NCBI RefSeq assembly: GCF_050948175.1
Contig: NW_027490096.1
Coordinates: 1,364,001 to 1,428,000 of the forward strand
DNA from: Xylocopa sonorina
Lineage: Eukaryota; Arthropoda; Insecta; Hymenoptera; Apidae
Reading direction: 5' to 3'
Length of the DNA stretch: 64,000 nt
In this document: piece by piece, positions 9,101 to 19,500 of the stretch
Layout of the letters: every line of letters starts with the position of its first letter
How positions within the stretch are numbered: the first letter of the stretch is position 1
Position numbers and translations under genes: made by a program
Notes under the pieces: generated by a model
What the model saw: the letters and a program-made list of their open reading frames with translations, nothing else
Databases searched by the model: none
What the model was told of the DNA's origin: nothing

Positions 9101-10933
9101 GTCCATGAGTCTTTGGAAAGTTGCGGGCGCATTTTTCAGGCCGAAAGGCATCCTTTTAAACTCGTAGTGCCCGTGCGGCGTGGAAAATGCGGTTTTCGGA
9201 ATATCGGCGGGTTCCATAGGAATTTGGTGGAACCCGCTCGCGAGGTCGAAGGTGCTAAAATACTTTGCGCTCCCGAGCTGGTCCAAGATCTCGGTGATAC
9301 AAGGGAGGGGATACGCGTCGGCTACGGACTTCTCATTAAGCGCGCGATAGTCTATCACGACGCGCCACTGTTTGTTGCCCAAGGAATCTGGTTTCTTGGG
9401 TACAACCCACAGTGGTGAATTGAATGGCGATTTTGAAGGAGAGATGACATCCTTTTGTAATAACTTCTCGACTTGTCGCCGAATCTCCTCCTTGTGGGCT
9501 GGCGGAAAGCGATACTGCTTTACATTTACGGGGCGATCGTCGATCGTCGGAATTTTATGCGTAGCGGCCGACGTATAACCTAATTTGTCGCCTTCGATAT
9601 GAAAGCGATCCTGCACGCTGTAGATGAGACGGATTACATGGTCCTTTTCCTCAGGATTGAGGTGATCGAGACGGAGGAGCTTCAGTATGCGTTCTAGACG
9701 CGATTCCGAGGATTCAGCGGATTTCGGCGGTAGCGGCGTTTTCGGCTTCGAATCCCGCTTTACATTGTTACCGACTGCTTGCGCGTAGGATAATTGTTGT
9801 ACGCTAGCTACGTTGTAACGCGAAGGAGGAGCTTCGTTCGTCGAGTAGGATGTCGAATTAGAAATTGAATTAGAATTAGAATTTTCCCTTATGCGGGATG
9901 AGCCGATCGGTACGGCGGATACAGTGGATTTAGAATTGGAAATAGCAGATTTAATAAAAATTGGAAATAGTAAAGGACTCTCTTCCTCGTGGAGGGGAGT
10001 CATGGTTTGAATTGGCTCGAGGTTTACGTTGGGTAAGGTGATTTCCACCGCGCGGTCCGAAGAATTAATTATTCTGGTGACGGCTTTACCCTGTATTACC
10101 CTTACCAATGCGTTTCCGAAGAATATCCCCGGCGCCAAATCTATACGCGGAATTATTCCTTCCGGGAGGTTCGAGTTAATTACGCGGACCTTAATCCCGA
10201 TATTTGAGCGCGGAGGAATTGCTATTCGATCTCCGCACTTCGGAGAAGAGACTTTATTCTTTATCTTTGAATTACGTTTCGCAGGCTTATCGCGTTTCGA
10301 AGGAGACTGTGCTTCACGCGGAGGCTGCGGCGGCGGCGGGCCGGAGATAGGATTTCGATGCGGCGTACTCGGAGTTCGTTTATTTTGTAGCGATAGCGGA
10401 GGAGTAGGTTTCGGATGCGGCGACGGTTCGTCGATTGGTTTTATTTCGTTCTCGAAGGGAATCGTCTGACCGTTCCATCGAATATATTTCTTTAAAAACG
10501 AAATCTCCGCGTCCGCGCAAAATCCCGAGCCAAGGATTCCCGCGGTTTTGAGTGGAAAGTCGTCCCTCACCACGTTGAAAGGGACGACGCGGTCGAAAAT
10601 AACTAAGTTTACCGTCCCTAGGGTAACGGTTCTGCCGTCGGTAACACCCGTTATTACGACTATTTCCGTAGTATCTATGCGCGCGGACGATTTTAACGCT
10701 GAACGTTTAATGATATTGACTTCCGCCCCGGTATCGATCATGAATCGCGTCGGCGCGACTAGAAGTTCTGTTTGCAAAATAACGTTCGGCGTACTCGTTT
10801 TGCCGGTGATGTTTACTGCGGCATCTCGGTTGAATCGGCGTTCGTATCGTTTGCTGCGAGAGGGCGGACTCTTGGTGCGGCCTCGCGACCTGTCTCGCGG
10901 CTGGTGCGGAGGCCGTGGTCGTTTCCCGAGTTT
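6167..10933 (-). CDS. pol: pol polyprotein: protease, reverse transcriptase, RNase H, integrase
   Basis: The frame is open from 10933 (after a TAG at 10934-10936) to a TAG at 6167-6169. It has no ATG near its start and overlaps gag by 121 nt in the -1 frame, so it should be made as Gag-Pol by frameshifting. Numbering residues from the TTG codon at 10777: aspartic protease with DTGA at 15-18; a Pro/Ser-rich linker of about 290 residues with a conserved-looking module at 181-260; reverse transcriptase about 425-630 with catalytic D511 and YLDD at 573-576; RNase H about 712-835 with D722, E761 or E763 and D788; integrase zinc finger H1068, H1075, C1105, C1108, then catalytic D1138, D1198, E1234 with 35 residues between the last two; and a C-terminal GPY segment around 1368-1370. 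The last ~46 codons lie in the 3' LTR. All key residues are present, so the enzyme set looks functional. It copies the element RNA and inserts the DNA. Confidence 0.96.
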   Translation of the reverse strand, partial: KLGKRPRPPHQPRDRSRGRTKSPPSRSKRYERRFNRDAAVNITGKTSTPNVILQTELLVAPTRFMIDTGAEVNIIKRSALKSSARIDTTEIVVITGVTDGRTVTLGTVNLVIFDRVVPFNVVRDDFPLKTAGILGSGFCADAEISFLKKYIRWNGQTIPFENEIKPIDEPSPHPKPTPPLSLQNKRTPSTPHRNPISGPPPPQPPREAQSPSKRDKPAKRNSKIKNKVSSPKCGDRIAIPPRSNIGIKVRVINSNLPEGIIPRIDLAPGIFFGNALVRVIQGKAVTRIINSSDRAVEITLPNVNLEPIQTMTPLHEEESPLLFPIFIKSAISNSKSTVSAVPIGSSRIRENSNSNSISNSTSYSTNEAPPSRYNVASVQQLSYAQAVGNNVKRDSKPKTPLPPKSAESSESRLERILKLLRLDHLNPEEKDHVIRLIYSVQDRFHIEGDKLGYTSAATHKIPTIDDRPVNVKQYRFPPAHKEEIRRQVEKLLQKDVISPSKSPFNSPLWVVPKKPDSLGNKQWRVVIDYRALNEKSVADAYPLPCITEILDQLGSAKYFSTFDLASGFHQIPMEPADIPKTAFSTPHGHYEFKRMPFGLKNAPATFQRLMDNVLSGLQGNEIFVYLDDIVIYASSLQEHKNKFEKLMQRLKEANLVLQPDKCEFLRREVSYLGHIISEHGVKPDPNKISAVKNFPRPRNAKQIKQFLGLAGYYRRFIANFSQIAKPLTNLLKKDAPFTWRNEQENSFVRLRDCLCEAPILQYPNFKKPFVITTDASAEAIGAILSQGPIGRDLPIAYTSRLLNTAERNYSTIEKECLAIVYAVHYFRPYIYGNQFKLVTDHRPLVWMNSVKDPSSRLVRWRLKLAEFDYEMVYKSGKTNVNADALSRNPVQIFPLSHSHDSEDDIFDVSPELRKKYSTPAPPPTPVTSGTDLPTPDIPSSTDASPSPHPASDNPEFYIPLPNEHVRYEPLFKFSRDSISTRRDNLVVFVTRSGHPYDTGAKDLERAGKFIPHRDLTLSKARVIKIEQDYQIQLPIIDHPSRTVDFQTAIETFRSLYDVVNELQLSSFSIAQSSIDSIPWSRIQKILQDLFYETNTCITVCQGLIRTPSIEDRLKIIKENHDSPVGGHKGVNKTYSRIRQQYFWPNMKTQIQEYIGKCKSCQTEKLVRIKTRQPLTLTDTPGRAFDKISMDVMGPLPETPDGFTNILTIQDLLTKYSIAIPLKTTTAVDIADALIREFICKFGCPKGILTDQGSNFINSLIKAIAIKFRIKQYKSTAFHPQTNGSVERSHHVLAEYLKHYIEASNNWEKWLPYAMFSYNTSVHEGTLYTPHELVFGRIARTPSATPFQDNSENETYSDYLIELHERISKSQEIAKTNLDNAKQKSKFYYDRNLNVQNFEVGQWVYLLKEPHKHKFQAQYSGPYRILEVLNKNNVKLNVKGRHKIVHTNKIKLCKRMHSMYSARMGEMKVTQFELSDSETSELQTNANRESDSSSSSTNNAHQRRPVFKRPRQDEPGEKFQPSEFRRTDKRSRHGRDSFSKGGGVTSGVPPSTPRRPSPPTSSPEEQYDNYFLDSPAITHPYSLFAYMRS
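6309..6319 (-). other. Polypurine tract (plus-strand DNA primer site)
   Basis: On the element strand AAGGGGGGTGG abuts the TGTAACG start of the 3' LTR without a gap. This is the position and composition expected of the purine-rich primer for second-strand DNA synthesis. It also falls inside the pol reading frame, which continues into the LTR. Confidence 0.85.
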
Positions 10934-12144
10934 CTAGCTAAATTATTATTATACTGCCGCTTCCGGCACTCGTCGATATCGTGCCCAGGGCTTTTGCAGT
11001 ATCTGCAGAATTTACTAGCGTCTCTAGAAAAAATTTGCCGCGGCTGTTCGAACGCGGCGCGCTGTGCGGGAGGGGGCGCGTCCCTGGGTCGCAGGTAAGC
11101 GTCCCGACGTTCTTGCGAAAGGTACGGCGGATTCGCTTTAAAGCGGCATTCAGTCGCGTAATGGCCATAATTGTTGCATTTGTTACAAACTATTTCCGTA
11201 CGTTTTTCGCGTGAATCTACTCGTGACCGTGTTTTCCCTAACCGATTACAGTCGCGTTCGTATATTTGAAATAATTCCCGTGCTCGGGTGAAAATTTGTT
11301 GTAACGTATGGAACGAGTCTGTTGGCATTTGCATCCTAATTTCGGGGATAAGCCCGTCTCTGAAACACTGCGATGTTAGTTTGTTTACCGCTTCAAGAGA
11401 CTCTTGAGGGTCTCGCTGAGTGAGGCGGTCGCAATCTATTATGGCGTTTCGTAGGTCTTTAACGCGGCCAATGTAGTCGAGAATATGTTCACCGGCGCGC
11501 ATATATATATTTGTGAGTTCGCCCTTATAATGTTCGGCGGATTTAACGGGCGCGAACGAACTACGAAGGATGTCGGTTAATTGAAGGATCGTTGTACATG
11601 GTTCGTCCTCTAAAGCGGCATAAGCGCGTCCTTTGAGTTTGCCTTTAAGCAAACGTGTAAAAGTGCGTTCGCAGCCGTTAGGGATTAACTCGTAAGCTCT
11701 TTTGCATGCCCGAGTGAATTGCAAAACCGGGATATTCTGCCCGTCGAATGCAGGTATGGCTTCGAGTGCCTGTTTAAGGGAAAGCTCGTCGTGCTGTGAA
11801 TAGTGCGCGTAAGGAAAAGTACCTGAGCTTTGTGTCGGAGTCGGATCTAAGTGCGGAAAATCTAGCGGCACCGTGTTTTCGCGTGTTAAGTCTGGCGTTC
11901 GGCGAATCGTCTCTATTTCGCGGCGTACAATTTCAATTTGTTGTAATAGCGCAACGGTATTGGGATCCGCGTTATCACTTGCTGTCGCGGAACCGCTCGG
12001 TCGCGCGTTGTCCGGAATTTGATCGCTAGCGGTATCTTGAAAATCGAGCGTTCTGTTTATGCGTTTGTCGCGGTCGGCTTCTTGCATCGCGGCTGCTTTT
12101 TGTGCCTGTTGGCGTGTCTTTGTCGGTGGCGTCCTGGTTGCCAT
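10813..12144 (-). CDS. gag: gag: capsid and nucleocapsid polyprotein
   Basis: 443 codons from an ATG at 12144 (context GCCATGG, a strong eukaryotic start) to a TAA at 10813-10815. The N-terminal 60 residues are charged and probably disordered. A capsid-like helical region follows, roughly residues 115-300. Two CCHC zinc knuckles of form CX2CX4HX4C lie at 320-333 and 380-393, separated by a basic, proline-rich stretch; these bind the genomic RNA during particle assembly. The ATG is about 50 nt downstream of the primer binding site, so it is the first coding region of the genomic RNA. Codons 407-408 (GGA AAC) contain the slippery heptamer for the shift into pol. Length and domain content are normal for a Ty3/gypsy Gag. 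The frame is intact. Confidence 0.95.
   Translation of the reverse strand: MATRTPPTKTRQQAQKAAAMQEADRDKRINRTLDFQDTASDQIPDNARPSGSATASDNADPNTVALLQQIEIVRREIETIRRTPDLTRENTVPLDFPHLDPTPTQSSGTFPYAHYSQHDELSLKQALEAIPAFDGQNIPVLQFTRACKRAYELIPNGCERTFTRLLKGKLKGRAYAALEDEPCTTILQLTDILRSSFAPVKSAEHYKGELTNIYMRAGEHILDYIGRVKDLRNAIIDCDRLTQRDPQESLEAVNKLTSQCFRDGLIPEIRMQMPTDSFHTLQQIFTRARELFQIYERDCNRLGKTRSRVDSREKRTEIVCNKCNNYGHYATECRFKANPPYLSQERRDAYLRPRDAPPPAQRAAFEQPRQIFSRDASKFCRYCKSPGHDIDECRKRQYNNNLARNSGNDHGLRTSRETGREAAPRVRPLAANDTNADSTEMPQ
10878..10927 (-). promoter_or_regulatory. Candidate programmed -1 ribosomal frameshift signal, gag to pol
   Basis: On the minus strand GGGAAAC (10927-10921) sits in the gag frame as G GGA AAC, the canonical X XXY YYZ heptamer. 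After a 5-nt spacer (GACCA) comes a predicted stem: CGGCCTC (10915-10909) pairs perfectly with GAGGCCG (10884-10878). A second stem CGCGA (10899-10895) with TCGCG (10888-10884) nests inside it and shares one G with the outer stem. The heptamer lies 2 codons inside the start of the open pol frame. GGGAAAC is used for gag shifts in some retroviruses. The pairing is read by eye, not computed; a pseudoknot was not examined. Confidence 0.8.
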
Positions 12145-12195
12145 GGCTTTTTCGCGATCCCTTACGGCAGAATTTCCGGAAGAAAACGCGTGGCT

Positions 12196-12213
12196 ATCCC
12201 ACCGCTGTCACCA
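12196..12213 (-). other. Primer binding site, tRNA-Leu-like
   Basis: Four nucleotides inside the 5' LTR the element strand reads TGGTGACAGCGGTGGGAT. Its complement, ATCCCACCGCTGTCACCA, looks like a tRNA 3' end with CCA added. It matches the common animal tRNA-Leu end (ATCCCACCGCTGCCACCA, from memory) at 17 of 18 positions. Host tRNA sequences would decide whether the match is exact. Confidence 0.75.
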
Positions 12214-12374
12214 AAAATGTCACGTCCCGGAGTGCCGATGCACTCGATACGTTAAACGAGTCTAAGCCGGTTCCCGAAATCAACGCGAATTGCGCGGAGC
12301 TGGGTTCGTTGGCGGTTAGGACGCGATTTACCGAATAAAACATGCAGCACTTACCTTTTCGATGCATAGAATTT

Positions 12375-12704
12375 CTATTTGCTTTCCCGTTCCAGGTATC
12401 GTGGACGTCGTGGGTCGGAGACCGGGATCGCAGCGGCGTACGGCTGGAACGGCGGAACGGTTATTGGAACAAGGCGCCACGCAGGTTGATCCTGGCTGGT
12501 GCGTATCGTCGCTGAAATTGGACGGTCCTGGGCTCGTACGGGACGTACGGCGGCGAAAACCTCCTTGACGGGAACGGAAGCTGCTCGATGGTGATCCGGA
12601 TACGGGTACTCGGGTGTACCTCCCACGTATTCGCGAATAAGATGTCGAATATATTCTTTTCGTCCCGCGCGTCGTGTACGCTTTCTCGGAGGCTCGGAGT
12701 TCAT
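12375..12704 (-). CDS. Possible small ORF inside the 5' LTR, function unknown
   Basis: This is the identical counterpart of the 109-codon frame at 5110-5439 and starts with the ATG at 12704. Being in the upstream LTR, it would lie in the genomic RNA leader only if transcription starts upstream of it. Its coding status is equally uncertain. Confidence 0.22.
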   Translation of the reverse strand: MNSEPPRKRTRRAGRKEYIRHLIREYVGGTPEYPYPDHHRAASVPVKEVFAAVRPVRAQDRPISATIRTSQDQPAWRLVPITVPPFQPYAAAIPVSDPRRPRYLERESK

Positions 12705-13355
12705 CGAGAGTATTTGCGCTTTGACAGGGTACTGCTCGGCTAAGCGTTGGTTCGCTCTAGCTTGCAGGGATCCGCGTGGGCGCAAGATACTCGGTTACGG
12801 TAGCAGTGAAGTAAGAGCAGCTAAGCGTTGGTTCGCTCTAACCGTCCAGCTTCAAGACTATCGCAGACGAATTCGGAACTAGTAAGATATTCGCGAGCGT
12901 ACCAGCGAATTAGAATTAGGAATTATGATTGAATATTGAATAAAGAGGCGTTGGATCTGGTAAAAGCTAATGTATATTCTATAATTTCACTACCCTAATA
13001 CACTTCGACTAATTCTAAGATATTGAATAAGGTTACAATAAGAGATTGAAATAGAACTAAGTTTACGTTAAGGACTCCGCTAAGGGAGATGCGATAAAAA
13101 GAGAAGCATTAGAGCTGAGAGCTCGTTGCTTGGGAGCCAAGAGCTCGATTCGGAGGCGAGATAGGAACTGACTTCGGATCAGCGCGTCCGCGACCTCCTC
13201 GGGTCGCGAGGCGCGCGAGTCGCTGGGCCCCGGAGTGGGGACGGCGCGTGGCGGAAGAGCGGGGAGGCCGCTCGTGGTGGGGACGACCGCGTTACGCGGT
13301 GAGCCGCGCGCGTCGGCCGCGCGCTCGAGCGTGAACGTGTCTTAATTCTAGCGCA

Positions 13356-13365
13356 CTTATATTAT
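13356..13365 (-). promoter_or_regulatory. Weak TATA-like element in the 5' LTR
   Basis: The element strand reads ATAATATAAG here, in the first 220 nt of the LTR and just upstream of the GC-rich hairpin stretch. The same sequence is in the other LTR at 6091-6100. This is a composition-based guess; many gypsy elements use initiator promoters without TATA. Confidence 0.25.
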
Positions 13366-13573
13366 GTACATTTCCTTAATTCTATGTGTTTGTGGTGTGT
13401 GTATGTACATGAACGTGTCGTGTGCTTATACCTAAGACCGCATGTACGCGAATAGGGAATATGGGTGCGTAATTGCGGGTGAGTCCAGGAAGTAGTTGTC
13501 GTATTGCTCCTCTGGTGATGACGTGGGTGGAGACGGCCTCCTGGGGGTGGAAGGTGGTACGCCTGACGTTACA

Positions 13574-13577
13574 ATAG
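13574..13577. repeat. Target site duplication, right copy (ATAG)
   Basis: This ATAG follows the right LTR and matches 4949-4952. It is continuous with CAAAGAAGTGTCGC of the interrupted satellite monomer. Confidence 0.93.
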
Positions 13578-16500
13578 CAAAGAAGTGTCGCATTTACATT
13601 CATTTGAAGTGTAGGCGAGGAATACATAACACTTCGCAAATCATATTATATCTTACCATGATACATAGAAATGAGATGCGATATCGCGTTTTAAGAAGCA
13701 TTAGAACTCTATTGCTACGATACGTAGACATCTGCAAACGCTATTTCCTAGCAAGGAAGTGTCGCATTTGCATTCGTTTGTAGTGTAGACGAGGAATACA
13801 TGATACTTCGCAAATCATATTAAATCTTACCTTGAAACATAGAAATGAGATGCGATATCGCGTTTTAAGACGCATTAGAAATCTATTGCTACGATACGTA
13901 GACATCTGCAAACGCCATTTCCTAGCGAGGAAGTGTCGCACTCACATTCATTTGAAGTGTAGACGAGGAATACATAAAACTTCGCAAATCATGTTATATC
14001 TTACCATGAAACATAGAAATGTGATGCGATATCGCGTTTTAAGAATCATATGAACTCTATTGCTACGATACGTAGACATCTGCAACAGCTATTTCCTTGC
14101 AAGGAAGTGTCGCATTTACATTCATTTGAAGTGTAGACGAGGAATACATAACACTTCGCAAATCATATTATATCTTACCATGAAACATAGAAATGAGATG
14201 CGATATCGCGTTTTAAGAAGCATTAGAACTCTATTGCTACGATACCTAGACATCTGCAGACGCTATTTCCTAGCAAGGAATTGTCGCATTTACATTCACT
14301 TGAAGTGTAGACGAGGAATACATGATACTTCGCAAATCATATTATATCTCACCATGAAACATAGAAATGAGATGCGATATCACGTTTTAAGAAGCATTAG
14401 AACTCTATTACTACGATACCTAGGCATCTGCAGACACTATTTCCTAGCAAGGAAGTGTCGCATTTACATTCATTTGTAGTGTAGACGTGTAATACATGAC
14501 ACTTTGCAAATCATGTTACATCTTACCATGAAGCATAGAAATGAGATGCGATATCGCGTTTTAAGAAGTTTTAGAACTCTATTGCTACGACACCTAGACA
14601 TCTGCAGACGCTATTTCCTTGCAAGGAAGTGTCGCATTTACATTCATTTGAAGTGTAGATGAGGAATACATGATACTTCGCAAATCATATTATATCTTAC
14701 CATGAAACATAGAAATGAGATTCGATATCGCGCTATAAGAAGCATTAGAAAGCTATTGCTACGATACGTAGACATCTGCAAACGCTATTTCCTAGCGAGG
14801 AAGTATCGCATTCAGATTCATTTGAAGTGTAGACGAGGAATACATAACACTTCGCAAATCATGTTATATCTTACCATGAAACATAGAAATGAGATGCGAT
14901 ATCGCGTTTTAAGAATCATATGAACTCCATTGCTACGATACGTAGACATCTGCAAACGCTATTTCCTTCCAAGGAAGTATCGCATTTACATTCATTTGAA
15001 GTGTAGGCGAGGAATACATAACACTTCGCAATGAATATTATATCTTATCATGAAACATAGATATGAGATGCAATATCTCGTTTAAGGAAGCATTTGAACT
15101 CTATTGCTTCGATACGTATACATCTGCGAACGCTATTTCCTTGCAAGGAAGTGTCGCATTTACATTCATTTGAAGCGTAGGCGAGGAATACATAACACTT
15201 CGCAATGAATATTACATCTTATCATGAAACATAGAAATGAGATGCGATATCGCGTTTTAAGAAGTTTTAGAACTCTATTCCTACGATACCTAGACTACTG
15301 CAGACGCTATTTCCTAGCAAGGAAGTGTCGCATTTACATTCATTTGAAGTGTAGACGAGGAATACATAACACTTCGCAAATCATGTTATATCTTACCATG
15401 AAACATAGAATTGAGATGCGATATCGCGTTTTAAGAAGCATTAGAACACTATTGCTACGATACCTAGACATCTGCACACGCTATTCCCTAGCAAGGAAGT
15501 GTCGCATTTACATTCATTTGAAGTGTAGACGAGGAATACATAACACTTCGCAAATCATGTTATATCTTACCATGAAACATAGAATTGAGATGCGATATCT
15601 TGTTTTTAGAAACATTTGAACTCTATTGCTTCGATACGTAGACATCTGCAAACGCTATTTCCTAGCAAGGAAGTGTCGCATTTACATCCATTTGAATCGT
15701 AGACGAGGAATGCATAACACTTCGCAATGAATATTATATCTTATCATGAAACATAGATATGAGATGCAATATCTCGTTTAAGGAAGCATTTGAACTCTAT
15801 TGCTTCGATACATAGACATCTGCAAACGCTATTTCCTTGCAAGGAAGTGTCGCATTTACATTCATTTGAAGTGTAGACGAGGAATACATGATACTTCGCA
15901 AATCATATTATATCTTACCATGAAACATAGAAATGAGATGCGATATCGCGTTTTAAGAAGCATTAGAACACTATTGCTACGATACGTAGACATCTGCAAA
16001 CGCTATTTCCTAGCGAGGAAGTGTCACATTCACATTCATTTGAAGTGTAGACGAGGAATACATAACACTTCGCAAATCATATTATATCTTACCATGAAAC
16101 ATAGAAATGAGATGCGATATCGCGTTTTAAGAAGAATTAGAACACTATTGCTACGATACGTAGACATCTGCAAACGCTATTTCCTAGCGAGGAAGTGTCA
16201 CATTCACATTCATTTGAAGTGTAGACGAGGAATACATAACACTTCGCAAATCATATTATATCTTACCATGAAACATAGAAATGAGATGCGATATCGCGTT
16301 TTAAGAAGCATTTGAACTCTATTGTTCCGATACGTAGACATCTGCAAACGCTATTTCCTTGCAAGGAAGTGTCCCATCTACATTCATTTGAAGTGTAGAC
16401 GAGGAATACATGACAGTTCGCAAATCATATTATATCTTACCATGAAACATAGAAATGAGTTGCGATATCGGGTTTTAAGAAGCATTAGAACTCTATTACT

Positions 16501-19500
16501 ACGATACCTAGACATCTGCAAACGCTATTTCCTAGCAAGGAAGTGTCGCATTTACATTCATTTGAAGTGTAGACGAGGAATACATGACACTTCGCAAATC
16601 ATATTATATCTCACCATGAAACATAGAGATGAGATGCGATATCGCGTTTTAAGAAGCATTTGAACTCTATTGCTTCGATACGTAGACATCTGCAAACGCT
16701 ATTTCCTTGCAAGGAAGTGTCGCATTTACATTCATTTGAAGTGTAGACGAGGAACACATGACACTTCGCAAATCATATTATATCTTACCATGAAACATAG
16801 AAATGAGATTCGATATCGCGTTTTAAGAAGCATTAGAAAGCTATTGCTACGATATGTAGACATCTGCAAACGCTATTTCCTAGCGAGGAAGTATCGCATT
16901 CACATTCATTTGAAGTGTAGACGAGGAATACATAACACTTCGCAAATCATATTACATCTTATCATGAAACGTAGAAATGAGATGCGATATCGCGTTTTAA
17001 GAAGTTTTAGAACTCTATTCCTACGATACCTAGACATCTGCAGACGCTATTTCCTAGCAAGGAAGTGTCGCATTTACATTCATTTGAAGTGTAGACGAGG
17101 AATACATGACACCTCGCAAATCATATTATATCTTACCATGAAACATAGAAATGAGATGCGATATCGCGTTTTAAGAATCATTAGAACACTATTGCTACGA
17201 TACCTAGACATATGCAGACGCTATTTCCTAGCAAGGAAGTGTCGCATTTACATTCATTTGAAGGGTAGACGAGGAATACATGACGCTTCGCAAATCATAT
17301 TATATCTTACCATGAAACATAGAAATGAGATGCGATATCGCGTTTTAAGAAGCATTAGAAATCTATTGCTACGATACGTAGACATCTGCAGACGCTATTT
17401 CCTTGCAAGGGAGTGTCGCATTTACATTCATTTGAAGTGTAGACGAGGAATACATAACACTTCGCAAATCTTGTTATATCTTACCATGAAACATAGAATT
17501 GAGATGCGATATCTTGTTTTTAGAAACATTTGAACTCTATTGCTTCGATACGTAGACAACTGCAAACGCTATTTCCTAGCAAGGAAGTGTCGCATTTACA
17601 TCCATTTGAATCGTAGACGAGGAATTCATAACACTTCGCAATGAATATTATATCTTATCATGAAACATAGATATGAGATGCAATATCTCGTTTAAGGAAG
17701 CATTTGAACTCTATTGCTTCGATACGTAGACATCTGCAAACGCTATTTCCTTGCAAGGAAGTGTCGCATTTACATTCATTTGAAGTGTAGACGAGGAATA
17801 CATGATACTTCGCAAATCATATTATATCTTACCATGAAACATAGAGATGAGATGCGATATCGCGTTTTAAGAAGCATTAGAAAGCTATTGCTACGATACG
17901 TAGACATCTGCAAACGCTATTTCCTAGCAAAGAAGTGTCGCATTTGCATTCGTTTGTAGTGTAGACGAGGAATACATGATACTTCGCAAATCATATTAAA
18001 TCTTACCTTGAAACATAGAAATGAGATGCGATATCGCGTTTTAAGAAGGATTAGAAATCTATTGCTACGATACGTAGACATCTGCAAACGCCATTTCCTA
18101 GCGAGGAAGTGTCGCACTCACATTCATTTGAAGTGTAGACGAGGAATACATAAAACTTCGCAAATCATGTTATATCTTACCATGAAACATAGAAATGTGA
18201 TGCGATATCGCGTTTTAAGAATCATATGAACTCTATTGCTACTATACGTGGACATCTGCAATAGCTATTTCCTTGCAAGGAAGTGTCGCATTTACATTCA
18301 TTTGAAGTGTAAACGAGGAATACATAACACTTCGCAAATCATAATATATCTTACCATGAAACATAGAAATGAGATGCGATATCGCGTTTTAAGAAGCATT
18401 AGAAAGCTATTGCTACGATACCTAGACATCTGCAGACGCTATTTCCTAGCAAGAAAGTGTCGCATTTACATTCGTTTGAAGTGTAGACGAGGAATACATG
18501 ATACTTCGCAATACATATTATATCTTACCATGAAACATAGAAATGAGATGCGATATCGCGTTTTAAGAAGCATTAGAACACTATTGCTACGATAGGTAGA
18601 CATTTGCAAACGCTATTTCCTAGCAAAGAAGTGTCGCATTTACATTCATTTGAATCGTAGACGAGGAATGCATAACACTTCGTAATGAATATTATATCTT
18701 ACCATGAAACATAGAAATGAGATGCGATATCGCGTTTTAAGAAGTTTTAGAACTCTATTCCTACGATACCTAGACATCTGCAGACGCTATTTCCTAGCAA
18801 GGAAGTGTCGCATTTACATTCATTTGAAGTGTAGACGAGGAATACATGACACTTCGCAAATCATATTATATCTTACCATGAAACATAGAAATGAGATGCG
18901 ATATCGCGTTTTAAGAATCATTAGGACACTATTGCTACGATACCTAGACATATGCAGACGCTATTTCCTAGCAAGGAAGTGTCGCATTTACATTCATTTG
19001 AAGAGTAGACGAGGAATACATGACGCTTCGCAAATCATATTATATCTTACCATGAAACATAGAAATGAGATGCGATATCGCGTTTTAAGAAGCATTAGAA
19101 ATCTATTGCTACGATACGTAGACATCTGCAGACGCTATTTCCTTGCAAGGAAGTGTCGCATTTACATTCATTTGAAGTGTAGACGAGGAATACATGATAC
19201 TTCGCAAATCATATTATATCTTACCATGAAACATAGAGATGAGATGCGATATCGCGTTTTAAGAAGCATTAGAAAGCTATTGCTACGATACGTAGACATC
19301 TGCAAACGCTATTTCCTAGCAAGGAAGTGTCGCATTTGCATTCGTTTGTAGTGTAGACGAGGAATACATGATACTTCGCAAATCATATTAAATCTTACCT
19401 TGAAACATAGAAATGAGATGCGATATCGCGTTTTAAGAAGCATTAGAAATCTATTGCTACGATACGTAGACATCTGCAAACGCCATTTCCTAGCGAGGAA

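Larger units (their letters stand above)
4953..13573 (-). mobile_element. Complete Ty3/gypsy-type LTR retrotransposon inserted in the satellite
   Basis: The element is 8621 bp and reads on the minus strand: 5' LTR (12218-13573), primer binding site, gag, pol, polypurine tract, 3' LTR (4953-6308). LTR ends are TGT...ACA. The domain order protease, reverse transcriptase, RNase H, integrase is that of Ty3/gypsy (Metaviridae), not Ty1/copia. There is no env-like frame between the integrase end and the LTR. The two LTRs are aligned without gaps at an offset of 7265 bp and I found only two substitutions (5877/13142 and 6251/13516). Both main frames are open, so the copy looks young and may be autonomous. 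Lineage within Ty3/gypsy was not resolved; the spacer and integrase region looks 412/mdg1-like to me, which is a weak impression. Confidence 0.97.
12218..13573 (-). repeat. 5' LTR of the retrotransposon (right copy, promoter side)
   Basis: 1356 bp, nearly identical to 4953-6308 at a constant offset of 7265. The two differences found are T/A at 5877/13142 and A/T at 6251/13516; the second is synonymous in the pol tail (both Ser). As the upstream LTR it should hold the promoter. It is followed by the satellite with the ATAG duplication. Confidence 0.96.

Noticed and set aside
18885..19300. Minus-strand 66-codon frames recurring in the satellite (for example 17917-18117, 19309-19509, 21571-21771)
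   Set aside because: They are the same monomer pair read on the other strand at each higher-order copy; repetition reflects amplification, not a gene family.
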